Of a DNA stretch of 64,000 bases, positions 43,134-51,174 are shown in pieces; position 1 is the first letter of the stretch; every line of letters starts with the position of its first letter. The DNA comes from PALSA-505 sp963702235 (GTDB lineage: Bacteria; Actinomycetota; Actinomycetes; Streptosporangiales; Streptosporangiaceae). Under the pieces are notes generated by a model. It searched no databases. It worked only from the letters and a program-made list of their open reading frames with translations, and was not told where the DNA came from. The translations under genes were made by a program, and so were the position numbers. The stretch lies in NCBI GenBank assembly GCA_963702235.1, contig CAVPBZ010000010.1, positions 46,030 through 110,029 on the forward strand, written 5' to 3'.

Positions 43134-44063
43134 TCAGCCCAGGCCGACGGCCTTGAGGAAGCCGGTGGCCACCTGCGCGTAGCTGGCGTGCTGGACGACC
43201 AGGGCGCTGTCCATCTGCAGCAGCGCGCTGGTGGTCAGCCGGGCCGAGATCGCGTTGAGGATGCCGGTGATCTTCGCGTCGACCCCAGGCTTGTACACCA
43301 GCGGGAGCACGTTCTGGGCGGCAAAGTTGTTCTTCGGGTCGGTCAGGACGACGAAGTGGTCGGTGATGATCTGCGGCGAGGTGGTGAACACGTCCGCGGC
43401 CTGCACCGTGCCGTTCATCAGGTCGGTGAAGGTGACCGTGCTCGACTCGTCGGTCCGCTTGAAGTTCTTGAAGACCAGCCCGTAGTTCTTCTTCAGCCCG
43501 GGTATGCCGTCTGAGCGCGTCTTGAACTCCGGCGGCCCGCCGAAAACCATGTTCTTGGCGATGGGCTTCAGCTGCGGGACGGACGTCAGGTGGTACTTCT
43601 TCGCGAACGCCGCGGTCACGGTGACCGAGTCCGCGTCCTGCGCCGCCGACGGGTTGAGGATCTCCAGCGTGCTCGGCAGGCCGGCTTTCAGCGCCGCGTC
43701 GACCTGCGCGGTGCTGGCCGCCGTGCTGCTGGGGCTGACCGAGGTGGTCAGCAGCGCGCCGTTGTACTCGGGGATGATCGTGATCGCGCCGCTCTTGACC
43801 TGCGGGTAGTAGACCTCGCGGGCGCCGATGTTGAGCTTGGTGGTGACCTTGATCCCCTTCGCCTGCAGCGCCTGCGCGTAGATCGTGGCGAGCAATTCGT
43901 CCTCCGGGAAGTTGGCCGACCCGACGACCACGGATTTCTTCGACCCGCCGGAGGACAGCGGGTTGTTCGACTTGCCGCCGCTGCTGCCGCAGGCGGACAG
44001 CGCCAGGCCGGCCACGGCGGCCAGCCCGATGGCCATTGTTCTGTTCACTGCGATGCGGTGCAT
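43134..44063 (-). CDS. Quaternary-amine/betaine-type ABC transporter, substrate-binding lipoprotein
   Basis: 309 residues with lipobox LALSACGSSGG (Cys at 26). OpuAC-type binding domain: VVVGSANFPEDELLATIYAQ, REVYYPQVKSGAITIIPEYN, VFGGPPEFKTRSDGIPGLKK and late DHFVVLTDPKNNF. Such proteins (ProX/OsmF/EgtU-like) bind glycine betaine, choline, carnitine or other compounds with a positively charged group; some relatives (HutX) bind histidine. Last of four genes of a complete transporter; 31 bases after the upstream permease. Its nearness to hut genes makes a histidine-related substrate possible. Confidence 0.9.
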   Translation of the reverse strand: MHRIAVNRTMAIGLAAVAGLALSACGSSGGKSNNPLSSGGSKKSVVVGSANFPEDELLATIYAQALQAKGIKVTTKLNIGAREVYYPQVKSGAITIIPEYNGALLTTSVSPSSTAASTAQVDAALKAGLPSTLEILNPSAAQDADSVTVTAAFAKKYHLTSVPQLKPIAKNMVFGGPPEFKTRSDGIPGLKKNYGLVFKNFKRTDESSTVTFTDLMNGTVQAADVFTTSPQIITDHFVVLTDPKNNFAAQNVLPLVYKPGVDAKITGILNAISARLTTSALLQMDSALVVQHASYAQVATGFLKAVGLG

Positions 44064-44094
44064 GACGCACCTTCCTTCCGTGACTGTGAACCGA

Positions 44095-44772
44095 TCAAGA
44101 TTGCCGCGCCTGCTTGCGCAGGCCGGCCGGGACGATGAGGCGGGCCAGGCCCGCGAAGGCGAACTGAACGACCAGGGCGAGCAGCACGACCAGTGCCGCG
44201 CCGCCCGCGACCTCGCCGTAGTTGTTGGTGGACAGCCCGTCGATGATGTAGCGGCCCAGCCCGCCCAGGCTGATGTAGGCGGCGATGGTCGCGGTCGCGA
44301 CCACCTGGATCGTGGCCGTCCGCAGCCCGAGCAGGATCAGCGGCATCGCCACCGGCACCTCCACCTTGAACAGGACCTGCCGGGACGTCATGCCCATCCC
44401 GGCCGCCGCGTCCTTGAGGTCCGCATCGACGCCGAGCACGCCCTCGTACGAGGTCACCAGGATCGGCGGGATGGCCAGCACGACCAGCGGGACCAGCCAG
44501 GCCCAGGACGCGCCGTTGGTCAGGATGAACGCCAGGATCAGCAGCCCGAGCGTGGGCAGCGACCGCCAGATGTTGGCCGCGCTGATGACGGCGAACCCGC
44601 CCCGGCCGGTGTGCCCGATGGCCACCCCGATCGGCAGCGCGATCACCGCGGCGATCAGCATCGCGAGCACGGTGTACTCCACGTGCTCGATCAGCCGGGC
44701 CGGGACTCCCTCCGCGCCGCTCCAGTGGCCGGCGAAGGTCAGCCACTGCCAGGCGAAGCTGAAGTAGCTCAT
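44095..44772 (-). CDS. ABC transporter permease (OpuCD/ProW type)
   Basis: 225 residues from ATG 44772. About five to six membrane helices; the coupling loop is AAAGMGMTSRQVLFKVEVPV with the conserved Gly for contact with the ATPase. Starts with amphipathic MSYFSFAWQWLTFAGHW and has TVLAMLIAAVIALPIGVAIG. Overlaps the upstream permease gene by ATGA. Pairs with the other permease to form the heterodimeric membrane domain. Confidence 0.92.
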   Translation of the reverse strand: MSYFSFAWQWLTFAGHWSGAEGVPARLIEHVEYTVLAMLIAAVIALPIGVAIGHTGRGGFAVISAANIWRSLPTLGLLILAFILTNGASWAWLVPLVVLAIPPILVTSYEGVLGVDADLKDAAAGMGMTSRQVLFKVEVPVAMPLILLGLRTATIQVVATATIAAYISLGGLGRYIIDGLSTNNYGEVAGGAALVVLLALVVQFAFAGLARLIVPAGLRKQARQS

Positions 44773-45455
44773 GCGCCTGCCCCCGCGCCTCCGCGCAGGG
44801 CGGCAAGAATCCTGGTCCCCCGTGCGGGCGCGGCTCCGCGCTGCCAGGGCGTCAGCAGCCGGCGGGCGACCACGAGCACGAAGTCCGTGACCAGCGACAG
44901 CGCGATGATCAGCACGATGCCGGTGACGATCTCGGTCGTGAACGAGCGCTGCTCGCCGTCGATGAACAGGTAGCCGAGGCCGCCGATGCCGATCAGCTGC
45001 CCGACGCTGACCAGGCTGATGCTCGACACCGCGGCGATCCGCAGCCCGGCGATGACCACGGGGGTCGCGATCGGCAGCTCGACCCTGGCCAGCCGCCGCC
45101 AGGTGCCGAAGCCCATCGCGATGGCCGCCTGCCGGACCGGCTCGGGCACCGAGCGGAGCCCGTCCACCACGCTGGGGAACAGCACGGCCAGCGAGTACAC
45201 CGCCAGCGGGATCATCACGGTCGTGTCGGTCAGCCCGGTGTAGGCGATCAGCACGACGAACAGCGCGAGCGCCGGCAGCGCGTACAGCACGCTGGTCAGG
45301 CTCAGCACCGGCGGGTAGAGCCAGCCCCAGCGGACGCAGACGATGCCGAGCGGCACCGAGATGACCAGGCCGATCAGGACCGGCACCAGGGCCAGGTACG
45401 CGTTCTGGGCGACCAGGTGCGCCAGCATGCTGGCGTTGCTCAGCGCCCAGCTCAT
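44769..45455 (-). CDS. ABC transporter permease (OpuCB type)
   Basis: 228 residues. Membrane helices YLALVPVLIGLVISVPLGIV and VLYALPALALFVVLIAYTGL; coupling loop AAIAMGFGTWRRLARVELPI. C-terminal tail rich in Ala/Gly/Arg. ATGA overlaps both with the ATP-binding gene upstream and the second permease downstream, so all are translated from one message. Confidence 0.92.
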   Translation of the reverse strand: MSWALSNASMLAHLVAQNAYLALVPVLIGLVISVPLGIVCVRWGWLYPPVLSLTSVLYALPALALFVVLIAYTGLTDTTVMIPLAVYSLAVLFPSVVDGLRSVPEPVRQAAIAMGFGTWRRLARVELPIATPVVIAGLRIAAVSSISLVSVGQLIGIGGLGYLFIDGEQRSFTTEIVTGIVLIIALSLVTDFVLVVARRLLTPWQRGAAPARGTRILAALRGGAGAGA

Positions 45456-46600
45456 GGCGCCGGCACGCCCTGGGGCAGCGGCGCCGCGTTCGCCTGCTGG
45501 ATCGCCGTCCGCAGCCGGTCATAAGAGGTGACTCCCACCACCCGGCCGTCGGCGTCCACCCCGACGGCCTGGCCGGTGGCCGACAGCACGGTGGCGTCCA
45601 GCGCGGCGCGCAGCGAATCGGCGTCCGCCCGGAACGTATGACCGAGGCCGGCGGTCAGCGGCACATCGGCCAGCCTGGTGTCGCCCGGCACCGACGCAAG
45701 CTCGGCGGCGCCCACCCAGCCCCGCGGCAGACGTTCGGAATCAATCACCAGCAGCCACTCCTCGCCGGCCTTCCGTGCCTGCGCCAGGGCGTCGGCGGCC
45801 GCGGCGTCCTGGCTGACGATCGCGCTGGTGTCGAGATCGAGGGTCTGCGCGGCCAGGAAGGACAGCCGCCGGATGCCGCGGTCGAAGCCGAGGAAGTCCT
45901 CGACGTAGCCGTCAACTGGCGCGGCCAGCAGCCGCTGCGGCGTGTCCACCTGCGCCACCACGCCGTGCGGCCGGAAGATCGCGACCTGGTCGCCGACCTT
46001 GATCGCCTCCTCGATGTCGTGGGTGACGAATACCACGGTCTTGCGCAGCTCAGCCTGCAGCCGCAGCAACTCATCTTGCAGCGAGGCCCTGACAATCGGG
46101 TCCACGGCGCTGAACGGCTCGTCCATCAGCAGCACCGGCGGGTCGGCGGCAAGCGCGCGGGCCACGCCGACCCGCTGCTGCTGGCCGCCGGACAGCTGGT
46201 GCGGGTACCGCAGCGCCATCTGCGCGTCCAGCCCCACCAGCTCCATCAGCTCGCGGGCGCGCTCGCGTGCCTTCGGCTTGGACCAGCCGGTGAGCAGCGG
46301 CACCGTGGCGATGTTGTCCTGCACGTTGCGGTGCGGGAACAGCCCGGCCTGCTGGATGACGTAGCCGATGCCGCGGCGCAGCTGGGCCGGGTTGGACTGC
46401 TGGATGTCCTGGCCGTCGAGCAGGATCCGGCCGCTGCTCGGGTCGATCATCCGGTTGATCATGCGGAGCGACGTGGTCTTGCCGCACCCGCTCGGGCCGA
46501 CCAGCACCATGGTCTGCCCGGCCGGGACCTCGAGGCTGAGATCATCCACGGCGACCGTGCCGCCGGCATACCGTTTCGTCACGTTCTCGAAGGTGATCAC
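45452..46600 (-). CDS. ABC transporter ATP-binding protein (OpuCA type) with C-terminal CBS-like region
   Basis: 382 residues from GTG 46600. Walker A VLVGPSGCGKTTSLRMINRM, Q-loop YVIQQAGLFPH, signature YPHQLSGGQQQRVGVARALA, Walker B VLLMDEPFSAVDP and switch FVTHDIEEAIK. After about residue 240 a regulatory region (EEWLLVIDSERLPRGWVGAA to VGVDADGRVVGVTSYDRL) matches a CBS module, which in OpuA senses ionic strength. First gene of the transporter operon; promoter expected in 46601-46700. Confidence 0.94.
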   Translation of the reverse strand: MITFENVTKRYAGGTVAVDDLSLEVPAGQTMVLVGPSGCGKTTSLRMINRMIDPSSGRILLDGQDIQQSNPAQLRRGIGYVIQQAGLFPHRNVQDNIATVPLLTGWSKPKARERARELMELVGLDAQMALRYPHQLSGGQQQRVGVARALAADPPVLLMDEPFSAVDPIVRASLQDELLRLQAELRKTVVFVTHDIEEAIKVGDQVAIFRPHGVVAQVDTPQRLLAAPVDGYVEDFLGFDRGIRRLSFLAAQTLDLDTSAIVSQDAAAADALAQARKAGEEWLLVIDSERLPRGWVGAAELASVPGDTRLADVPLTAGLGHTFRADADSLRAALDATVLSATGQAVGVDADGRVVGVTSYDRLRTAIQQANAAPLPQGVPAP

Positions 46601-46638
46601 GGCACGGCCTTTCCCATCTTTCCCGACCGGTAAGCTGG

Positions 46639-46651
46639 GGTGCTGAGCACC
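46639..46651. promoter_or_regulatory. Palindrome upstream of the ABC transporter operon
   Basis: GGTGCTGAGCACC, a 13-base palindrome, lies 38 bases upstream of the transporter start and could bind a regulator of the operon. Confidence 0.4.
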
Positions 46652-46781
46652 GGCGCGTGTCCCCGTGTACTGCCCTGGTTATTTACCGCGAAGCCTGATG
46701 TCATGATCTGCGTCGCCATCATGAACCTTTTCATCCTGGTCAAGGCGGTCAGCATACCCAGGACGGATGGTGGAGGTTCAG

Positions 46782-46797
46782 TGACCATTCATGGTCA
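46782..46797. promoter_or_regulatory. Inverted repeat in the 46601-46877 gap
   Basis: TGACCAT-TC-ATGGTCA, 7-base arms with a 2-base centre. It lies downstream of ligD and far upstream of the transporter operon. Operator or terminator-like; no further gene seen in this 277-base gap, which is lower in GC than the flanks. Confidence 0.4.
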
Positions 46798-46877
46798 TGT
46801 GACTACTCAAGGGGTGTCAAGGCCGGGGCCGCTGGTCTATGCCAACTTGTTACGTCGGGACGGAGGCGCTGACGCCG

Positions 46878-47801
46878 CTAGTCGAGGCCGTCGCGGTCGG
46901 CCCACGCCAGCAGGGTGTCCAGCGAGTACGCGTGCTCGTCGATGCCGGCGTGCAGGTCGCCCAGCCGGGCGAACCTGGCGGGCACCGTGGCGATGGTGAA
47001 CTCGCGCGGGTCCACGTCGGCCACCTCGTCCCAGCTGATAGGGGTGGACACGGTCGCCTCCGGCACGCCGCGCACCGAGTACGCGCTGGCGATCGTGTGG
47101 TCCCTGGTGTTCTGGTTGTAGTCCACGAACAGCTTGGCCGGGTCCCGGTCCTTGCGCCACCACGTGGTCGTGACCAGGTCCGGCGCCCGGCGCTCCACCT
47201 CCCGGGCGAAGGCGTGCGCCGCCCGCCGGACGTCGGCGAAGCCCCAGCGGGGCTCGATCCGGACGTAGACGTGCAGGCCGGCGCCGCCCGAGGTCTTCGG
47301 CCAGCCGGTCGCCCCGAGCTCGCCGAGGAGCTCGTGCACGACGCCGGCCACCCGGCGCACCGTGCCGAAGCCGCACTGCGGCATCGGGTCGAGGTCGATG
47401 CGCCACTCGTCGGGCTGCTCGGTGTCGGCCCGCCGGGAGTTCCACGGGTGGAACTCCACGGTGGACATCTGGACCGCCCACAGCACGCTGGCCAGCTCGG
47501 TGACGCACAGCTCGTCGGCGTGCCTGCCGTAGCGGGGGAAGTGCACCCGGACGGTCTGCAGCCACGGCGGCGCGCCGGCCGGCACCCGCTTCTGGTGCAC
47601 CTTCTGGCCCGCGACGCCGGCGGGGAACCGGTGCAGCATGCACGGCCGCTCGCGCAGCGCCCGGACGATCCCGTCGCCGACCGCCAGGTAGTAGCGGGCC
47701 AGGTCGAGCTTGGTCTCGCCGCGGGCCGGGAAGTACACCCGGTCCGGGCTGGAGATGCGCACCGTCCGGCCCCCGACCTCGAGCTCCGCCGCTTCGGCCA
47801 T
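46878..47801 (-). CDS. ligD: LigD-type DNA polymerase domain protein (non-homologous end joining)
   Basis: 307 residues from ATG 47801; GTG 47816 is an alternative. Stand-alone primase-polymerase (PolDom) of the LigD family, which fills and extends ends with a preference for ribonucleotides during Ku-dependent repair. Motifs: RVYFPARGETKLDLARYYLA, catalytic RIDLDPMPQCGFG (D-x-D), KTSGGAGLHVYVRIEPRWGF and LFVDYNQNTRDHTIASAYS. No ligase or nuclease domain is attached, and no ku gene is in the window, as in actinobacteria with separate LigD modules. Confidence 0.92.
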   Translation of the reverse strand: MAEAAELEVGGRTVRISSPDRVYFPARGETKLDLARYYLAVGDGIVRALRERPCMLHRFPAGVAGQKVHQKRVPAGAPPWLQTVRVHFPRYGRHADELCVTELASVLWAVQMSTVEFHPWNSRRADTEQPDEWRIDLDPMPQCGFGTVRRVAGVVHELLGELGATGWPKTSGGAGLHVYVRIEPRWGFADVRRAAHAFAREVERRAPDLVTTTWWRKDRDPAKLFVDYNQNTRDHTIASAYSVRGVPEATVSTPISWDEVADVDPREFTIATVPARFARLGDLHAGIDEHAYSLDTLLAWADRDGLD

Positions 47802-47897
47802 GCCATCCGTCCTCACGCTCGCTGACCTTGACCGTTACCGCTGACCAGGGTAAGAAACTGTCCGTGGGGAGGAACGTCCCACGGGAGATGGTTCAGC

Positions 47898-50800
47898 ATG
47901 ATGCATGTTGAGCTGCGTCTCGGGGGGGCCTTCGGCGTTGTTCGTGATGGTACGGAGCTGTCCGACCGCGAGATCGGCAGCCGCAAGTCCCGGACGCTGC
48001 TCAAGCTGCTCGCCGTGCAGCGGCCCGCGCTTGTCCCGGTGGACCAGATCATCGACGCGCTGTGGGCCGGGCGTCCACCGGCCGCCGCGGAGCAGAACGT
48101 CGCCTCGCTGGTCAGCAGGCTACGCGGCGTGCTGGGCGGCGAGGTCATCCTGGGCGGCCGGTCGGGTTACCGGCTCGGCGACGGGTCCGCGGTCAGCGTC
48201 AACCTGGACGCCGCGGCCCGGTACTGCGACCAGGCCGAGCGCAAGCTGGACGGCGCCGCCGGGGTAGCCCTGGGTGCGGCGGAGCGAGCCATCGGGCTGC
48301 TGTCCGCGGGCACGGCGCTGGCCGACGAGCCGTACGCATCGTGGGCCGAGCCCGCCCGCGGCGAGGTGCGTGAGCTGCTCCGCCGCGGCCGCCTGGCCGC
48401 GGCGGAGGCCGCGCTGGCGGCCGGTGACGCGCATCTGGCGGCGCGGCACGCGCAGGCCGCGATGGCGGCCGATGACCTGGACGAGGCCGCGCACCGCTGG
48501 TACATGTCCGCGTCGGCGGCGGCCGGCGAGCAGGCCAAGGCGCTGGCGGCCTACGCGGCGCTGCGCGGGCGGCTCGCCGAGGAACTCGGCGCCGACCCGG
48601 CACCGCAGACCCAGCAGCTGCACCTGGCCATCCTGCGCGAGGAAGAGGCCGCGTCGGGGCGGCCTGCGGTCCGGACGGCTCCGGTGCGGGCGGCGCCGCG
48701 CGGGCGGCCGCTGGCCGGCCGTGACACCGAGACGGCGACGCTGCGCGAAGCGTGGAGCAGGGCGGCAGCCGGGGAACCGGGCCTGGTCATGATCACCGGT
48801 GAGGCCGGGATCGGCAAGACCGCGCTGGCCGAACTGCTCGCGGCCGAGGCCGCCGAAGACGGCGCGACCGTGCTGCGGAGCCGCTGTTATGAGACCGAGC
48901 GGTCACTGTTCCTGCAGCCGGTCGTCGAGGCGATCCTGCCCGCGGTAAGCCGGATGACCGCCGGCCCGCTGCGCGAGCTGCTCGGCGAGCACGCGGCGGC
49001 CGCGGCGGCGCTGCTGCCGCAGGTCGCCGCCCTGCTCGGTCCGCCGCCCGCCTGGCGGGGCAGCATGGAGATGGAACGGCGGCGCGCGTTCGAGGCGGTC
49101 ACCGCCTTCCTGGCCGGCCTGGCCGCGGCCAGCCCGGTGCTGCTGGTCATCGATGACCTGCAGTACGCCGGCCAGTCCACGGTCGAGCTCATCGCCTACC
49201 TCAGCCGGCACGGCGCCGGGGCCCGGCTGCTGACCGTGGTGACGGTCCGGGCCGAGCACGACCCGCAGATCAGCGCCGCGCTCGGCCCGCTGGCGGCCAG
49301 GGTGCAGGCCGGCCCGCTCAGCGCGGCCGCGGTGGGCGAGCTCGCCCGCCAGGCGGGGCGGGAGGAGCTGGCCGGCCACATCCATCAGCGCACCCGCGGC
49401 CACACGCTGTTCGTCGTCGAGGTGCTGCGGGCCCTCGCCGCCGGCGACACCGGCGTGCCCGAGTCGCTGCGCAGCGCTGTGCAGGCGCGGGTACGGCGGA
49501 CCGGTACGGCCGCCGAGGCGCTGCTGCGGGCCGCGTCGGTGCTCGGCGCCGCGGTCAACCCGCTCACCCTGGCCGGGCTGCTCGACCTGCCGGCCGCCGC
49601 GGCGCTGGAGCTGTGCGAGCTGGCCCTGGAGGCACGGCTGCTGGTGGCCAGCGGCCGCGACTACGAGTTCGCCAACGACCTCATCCGCGAGGTGGTCTAC
49701 GCCAGCACGCCCGAGCCGACCCGGATCGCCTACCACCGCCGTGCGGCGGACCTGCTCACCGGGCAGCCGGAGTCGCTGGCGCGGCACGCCGCCGCGGCGG
49801 CCGACTGGCCGCGGGCGGCGCGAGCCTGGCTGCTGGCGGCCGACGAGGCCATGCGGCGGTACGCGGCGAGCGATGCCGTCGTGCTGGCCACGCAGGCGCT
49901 CGAGGCGGCCGGACGAGGCAGTGACGCCGAAGCCAGCGCCCGCGCCCTGGTCGCCAGGGGGCGCGCGCGTGAGGCGGTCGGCGCGCACGACGCGGCGCTC
50001 GCCGACCTGATCGTAGGAGCCGCGGGCGCCCGCGCGGCGGGCGACCGCCGGCTGGAGATGCACGCGCTGCGGGAACTCGGCGGCGACGTCCCCGCGTCCC
50101 GGGGCTTGCCGGTCACATACCTGCCCAACCTCGAGAGCGGGCTCCGGATTGCCGAAGAGCTCGGCGACCGGGCCAGCGAGGCCGACCTGCTGTCCAGGAT
50201 GGCCATCCTCGCCGCGAACCGGCTGCAGCTCGGCGTGGCGCTCGAGTATGCCCTGCGCGCGGTGGCCGCCGGGCGGGCGGCCGCGAACGAGCAGGCCCTC
50301 GCGGCGGGCCTCGACGGCCTCAAGACCGCTTACCTCAACCTGGGCGACGCGACGGGCCTGGCGGCGGTGCTGGCCGAGCTCGACCCGCTGCTGCGCCGCA
50401 TCGGCGACCTGTTCCGGCTGCAGTGGGCCGAATTCGAAGGCGCGTTCCTGGCCGTCGCCGCGGCCGACTGGGACGGGGCCGCCGCAGCCATTCACGCAGC
50501 CCTCGCGGTCAACCGCCGCGGCGGCTATCCGCACGCCGCCGCCTGGTACGTGGCGCACCTCGGCTGGCTCGCCCGGCTGCGCGGCCGCGACAGCGAGGCG
50601 GTGACGCTGGGGCGCCGGGCGCTGGCCATGACCGAGGAGCGCGAGCACACCTGGTGGGAGGCTTCGGCCTGCGCGATGCTGGGCGGCACCCTGATCCTCA
50701 CCGGGGACCGGGCCGGGGCGACCGACCTGCTGCGCCGCGGTCTCGCCGCGGCCCAGGCGTCGGGCCTGGAGGCGTACGTGCTGCGCTGCGCGGCGCCGCT

Positions 50801-51170
50801 GGCCGCCGTCACGAGGTCGCCGGGTGTGCTCGGCGCGGCCGACCGGCTGCTGCAGCGGGCCGGCATCCCGGCCGGCGGCGCGTGGGTAGTCGGTTATGAG
50901 GCCTACCTGTCGATCGCCCAGGCCTGGGTGGACCAGGGCGACCCGGAGCGCGCCCGCTCGGTGCTGGCCCCGCTGCTCGCGGTCGCGGAGCGGGTGCCGT
51001 GGACGGCGGCGCTGGCCGCGGCGCTCGCCGCCGACGGGCGCGCCCTTATCCGGCTGGGCGACCGTGAGCAAGCGTCGGCCGAGCTGCAGCGAGCCGGGCG
51101 GCTGGCCCGCGAGCACGGGCTGCCGCACGTCGGGCAGGACGCCCGGTCCGCCCTGCGCAGCCTCCGCTGA
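47898..51170 (+). CDS. SARP-type regulator with AAA ATPase and TPR-like domain
   Basis: 1090 residues (AfsR-like large SARP). Winged helix (1-95): LRLGGAFGVVRDGTEL, REIGSRKSRTLLKLLAVQRP, NVASLVSRLRGVLGG and SGYRL; bacterial transcriptional activator domain (about 100-245); STAND/AAA ATPase (about 265-560) with Walker A MITGEAGIGKTALAELLAAE and Walker B VLLVIDDLQYAG; then helical TPR-like repeats to the end. Such proteins activate secondary-metabolite or neighbouring genes by binding heptamer direct repeats at 11-bp spacing. A matching array exists two genes on, at 53354-53382. Convergent with the hydrolase-glycosyltransferase gene (four bases between stops). Start: the ATG pair at 47898. Confidence 0.93.
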   Translation: MMHVELRLGGAFGVVRDGTELSDREIGSRKSRTLLKLLAVQRPALVPVDQIIDALWAGRPPAAAEQNVASLVSRLRGVLGGEVILGGRSGYRLGDGSAVSVNLDAAARYCDQAERKLDGAAGVALGAAERAIGLLSAGTALADEPYASWAEPARGEVRELLRRGRLAAAEAALAAGDAHLAARHAQAAMAADDLDEAAHRWYMSASAAAGEQAKALAAYAALRGRLAEELGADPAPQTQQLHLAILREEEAASGRPAVRTAPVRAAPRGRPLAGRDTETATLREAWSRAAAGEPGLVMITGEAGIGKTALAELLAAEAAEDGATVLRSRCYETERSLFLQPVVEAILPAVSRMTAGPLRELLGEHAAAAAALLPQVAALLGPPPAWRGSMEMERRRAFEAVTAFLAGLAAASPVLLVIDDLQYAGQSTVELIAYLSRHGAGARLLTVVTVRAEHDPQISAALGPLAARVQAGPLSAAAVGELARQAGREELAGHIHQRTRGHTLFVVEVLRALAAGDTGVPESLRSAVQARVRRTGTAAEALLRAASVLGAAVNPLTLAGLLDLPAAAALELCELALEARLLVASGRDYEFANDLIREVVYASTPEPTRIAYHRRAADLLTGQPESLARHAAAAADWPRAARAWLLAADEAMRRYAASDAVVLATQALEAAGRGSDAEASARALVARGRAREAVGAHDAALADLIVGAAGARAAGDRRLEMHALRELGGDVPASRGLPVTYLPNLESGLRIAEELGDRASEADLLSRMAILAANRLQLGVALEYALRAVAAGRAAANEQALAAGLDGLKTAYLNLGDATGLAAVLAELDPLLRRIGDLFRLQWAEFEGAFLAVAAADWDGAAAAIHAALAVNRRGGYPHAAAWYVAHLGWLARLRGRDSEAVTLGRRALAMTEEREHTWWEASACAMLGGTLILTGDRAGATDLLRRGLAAAQASGLEAYVLRCAAPLAAVTRSPGVLGAADRLLQRAGIPAGGAWVVGYEAYLSIAQAWVDQGDPERARSVLAPLLAVAERVPWTAALAAALAADGRALIRLGDREQASAELQRAGRLAREHGLPHVGQDARSALRSLR

Positions 51171-51174
51171 GGGA

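Noticed and set aside
48903..51128. 741-codon minus-strand frame opposite the SARP gene
   Set aside because: Shadow of the SARP gene; Arg/Gly/Pro-rich with no domain.
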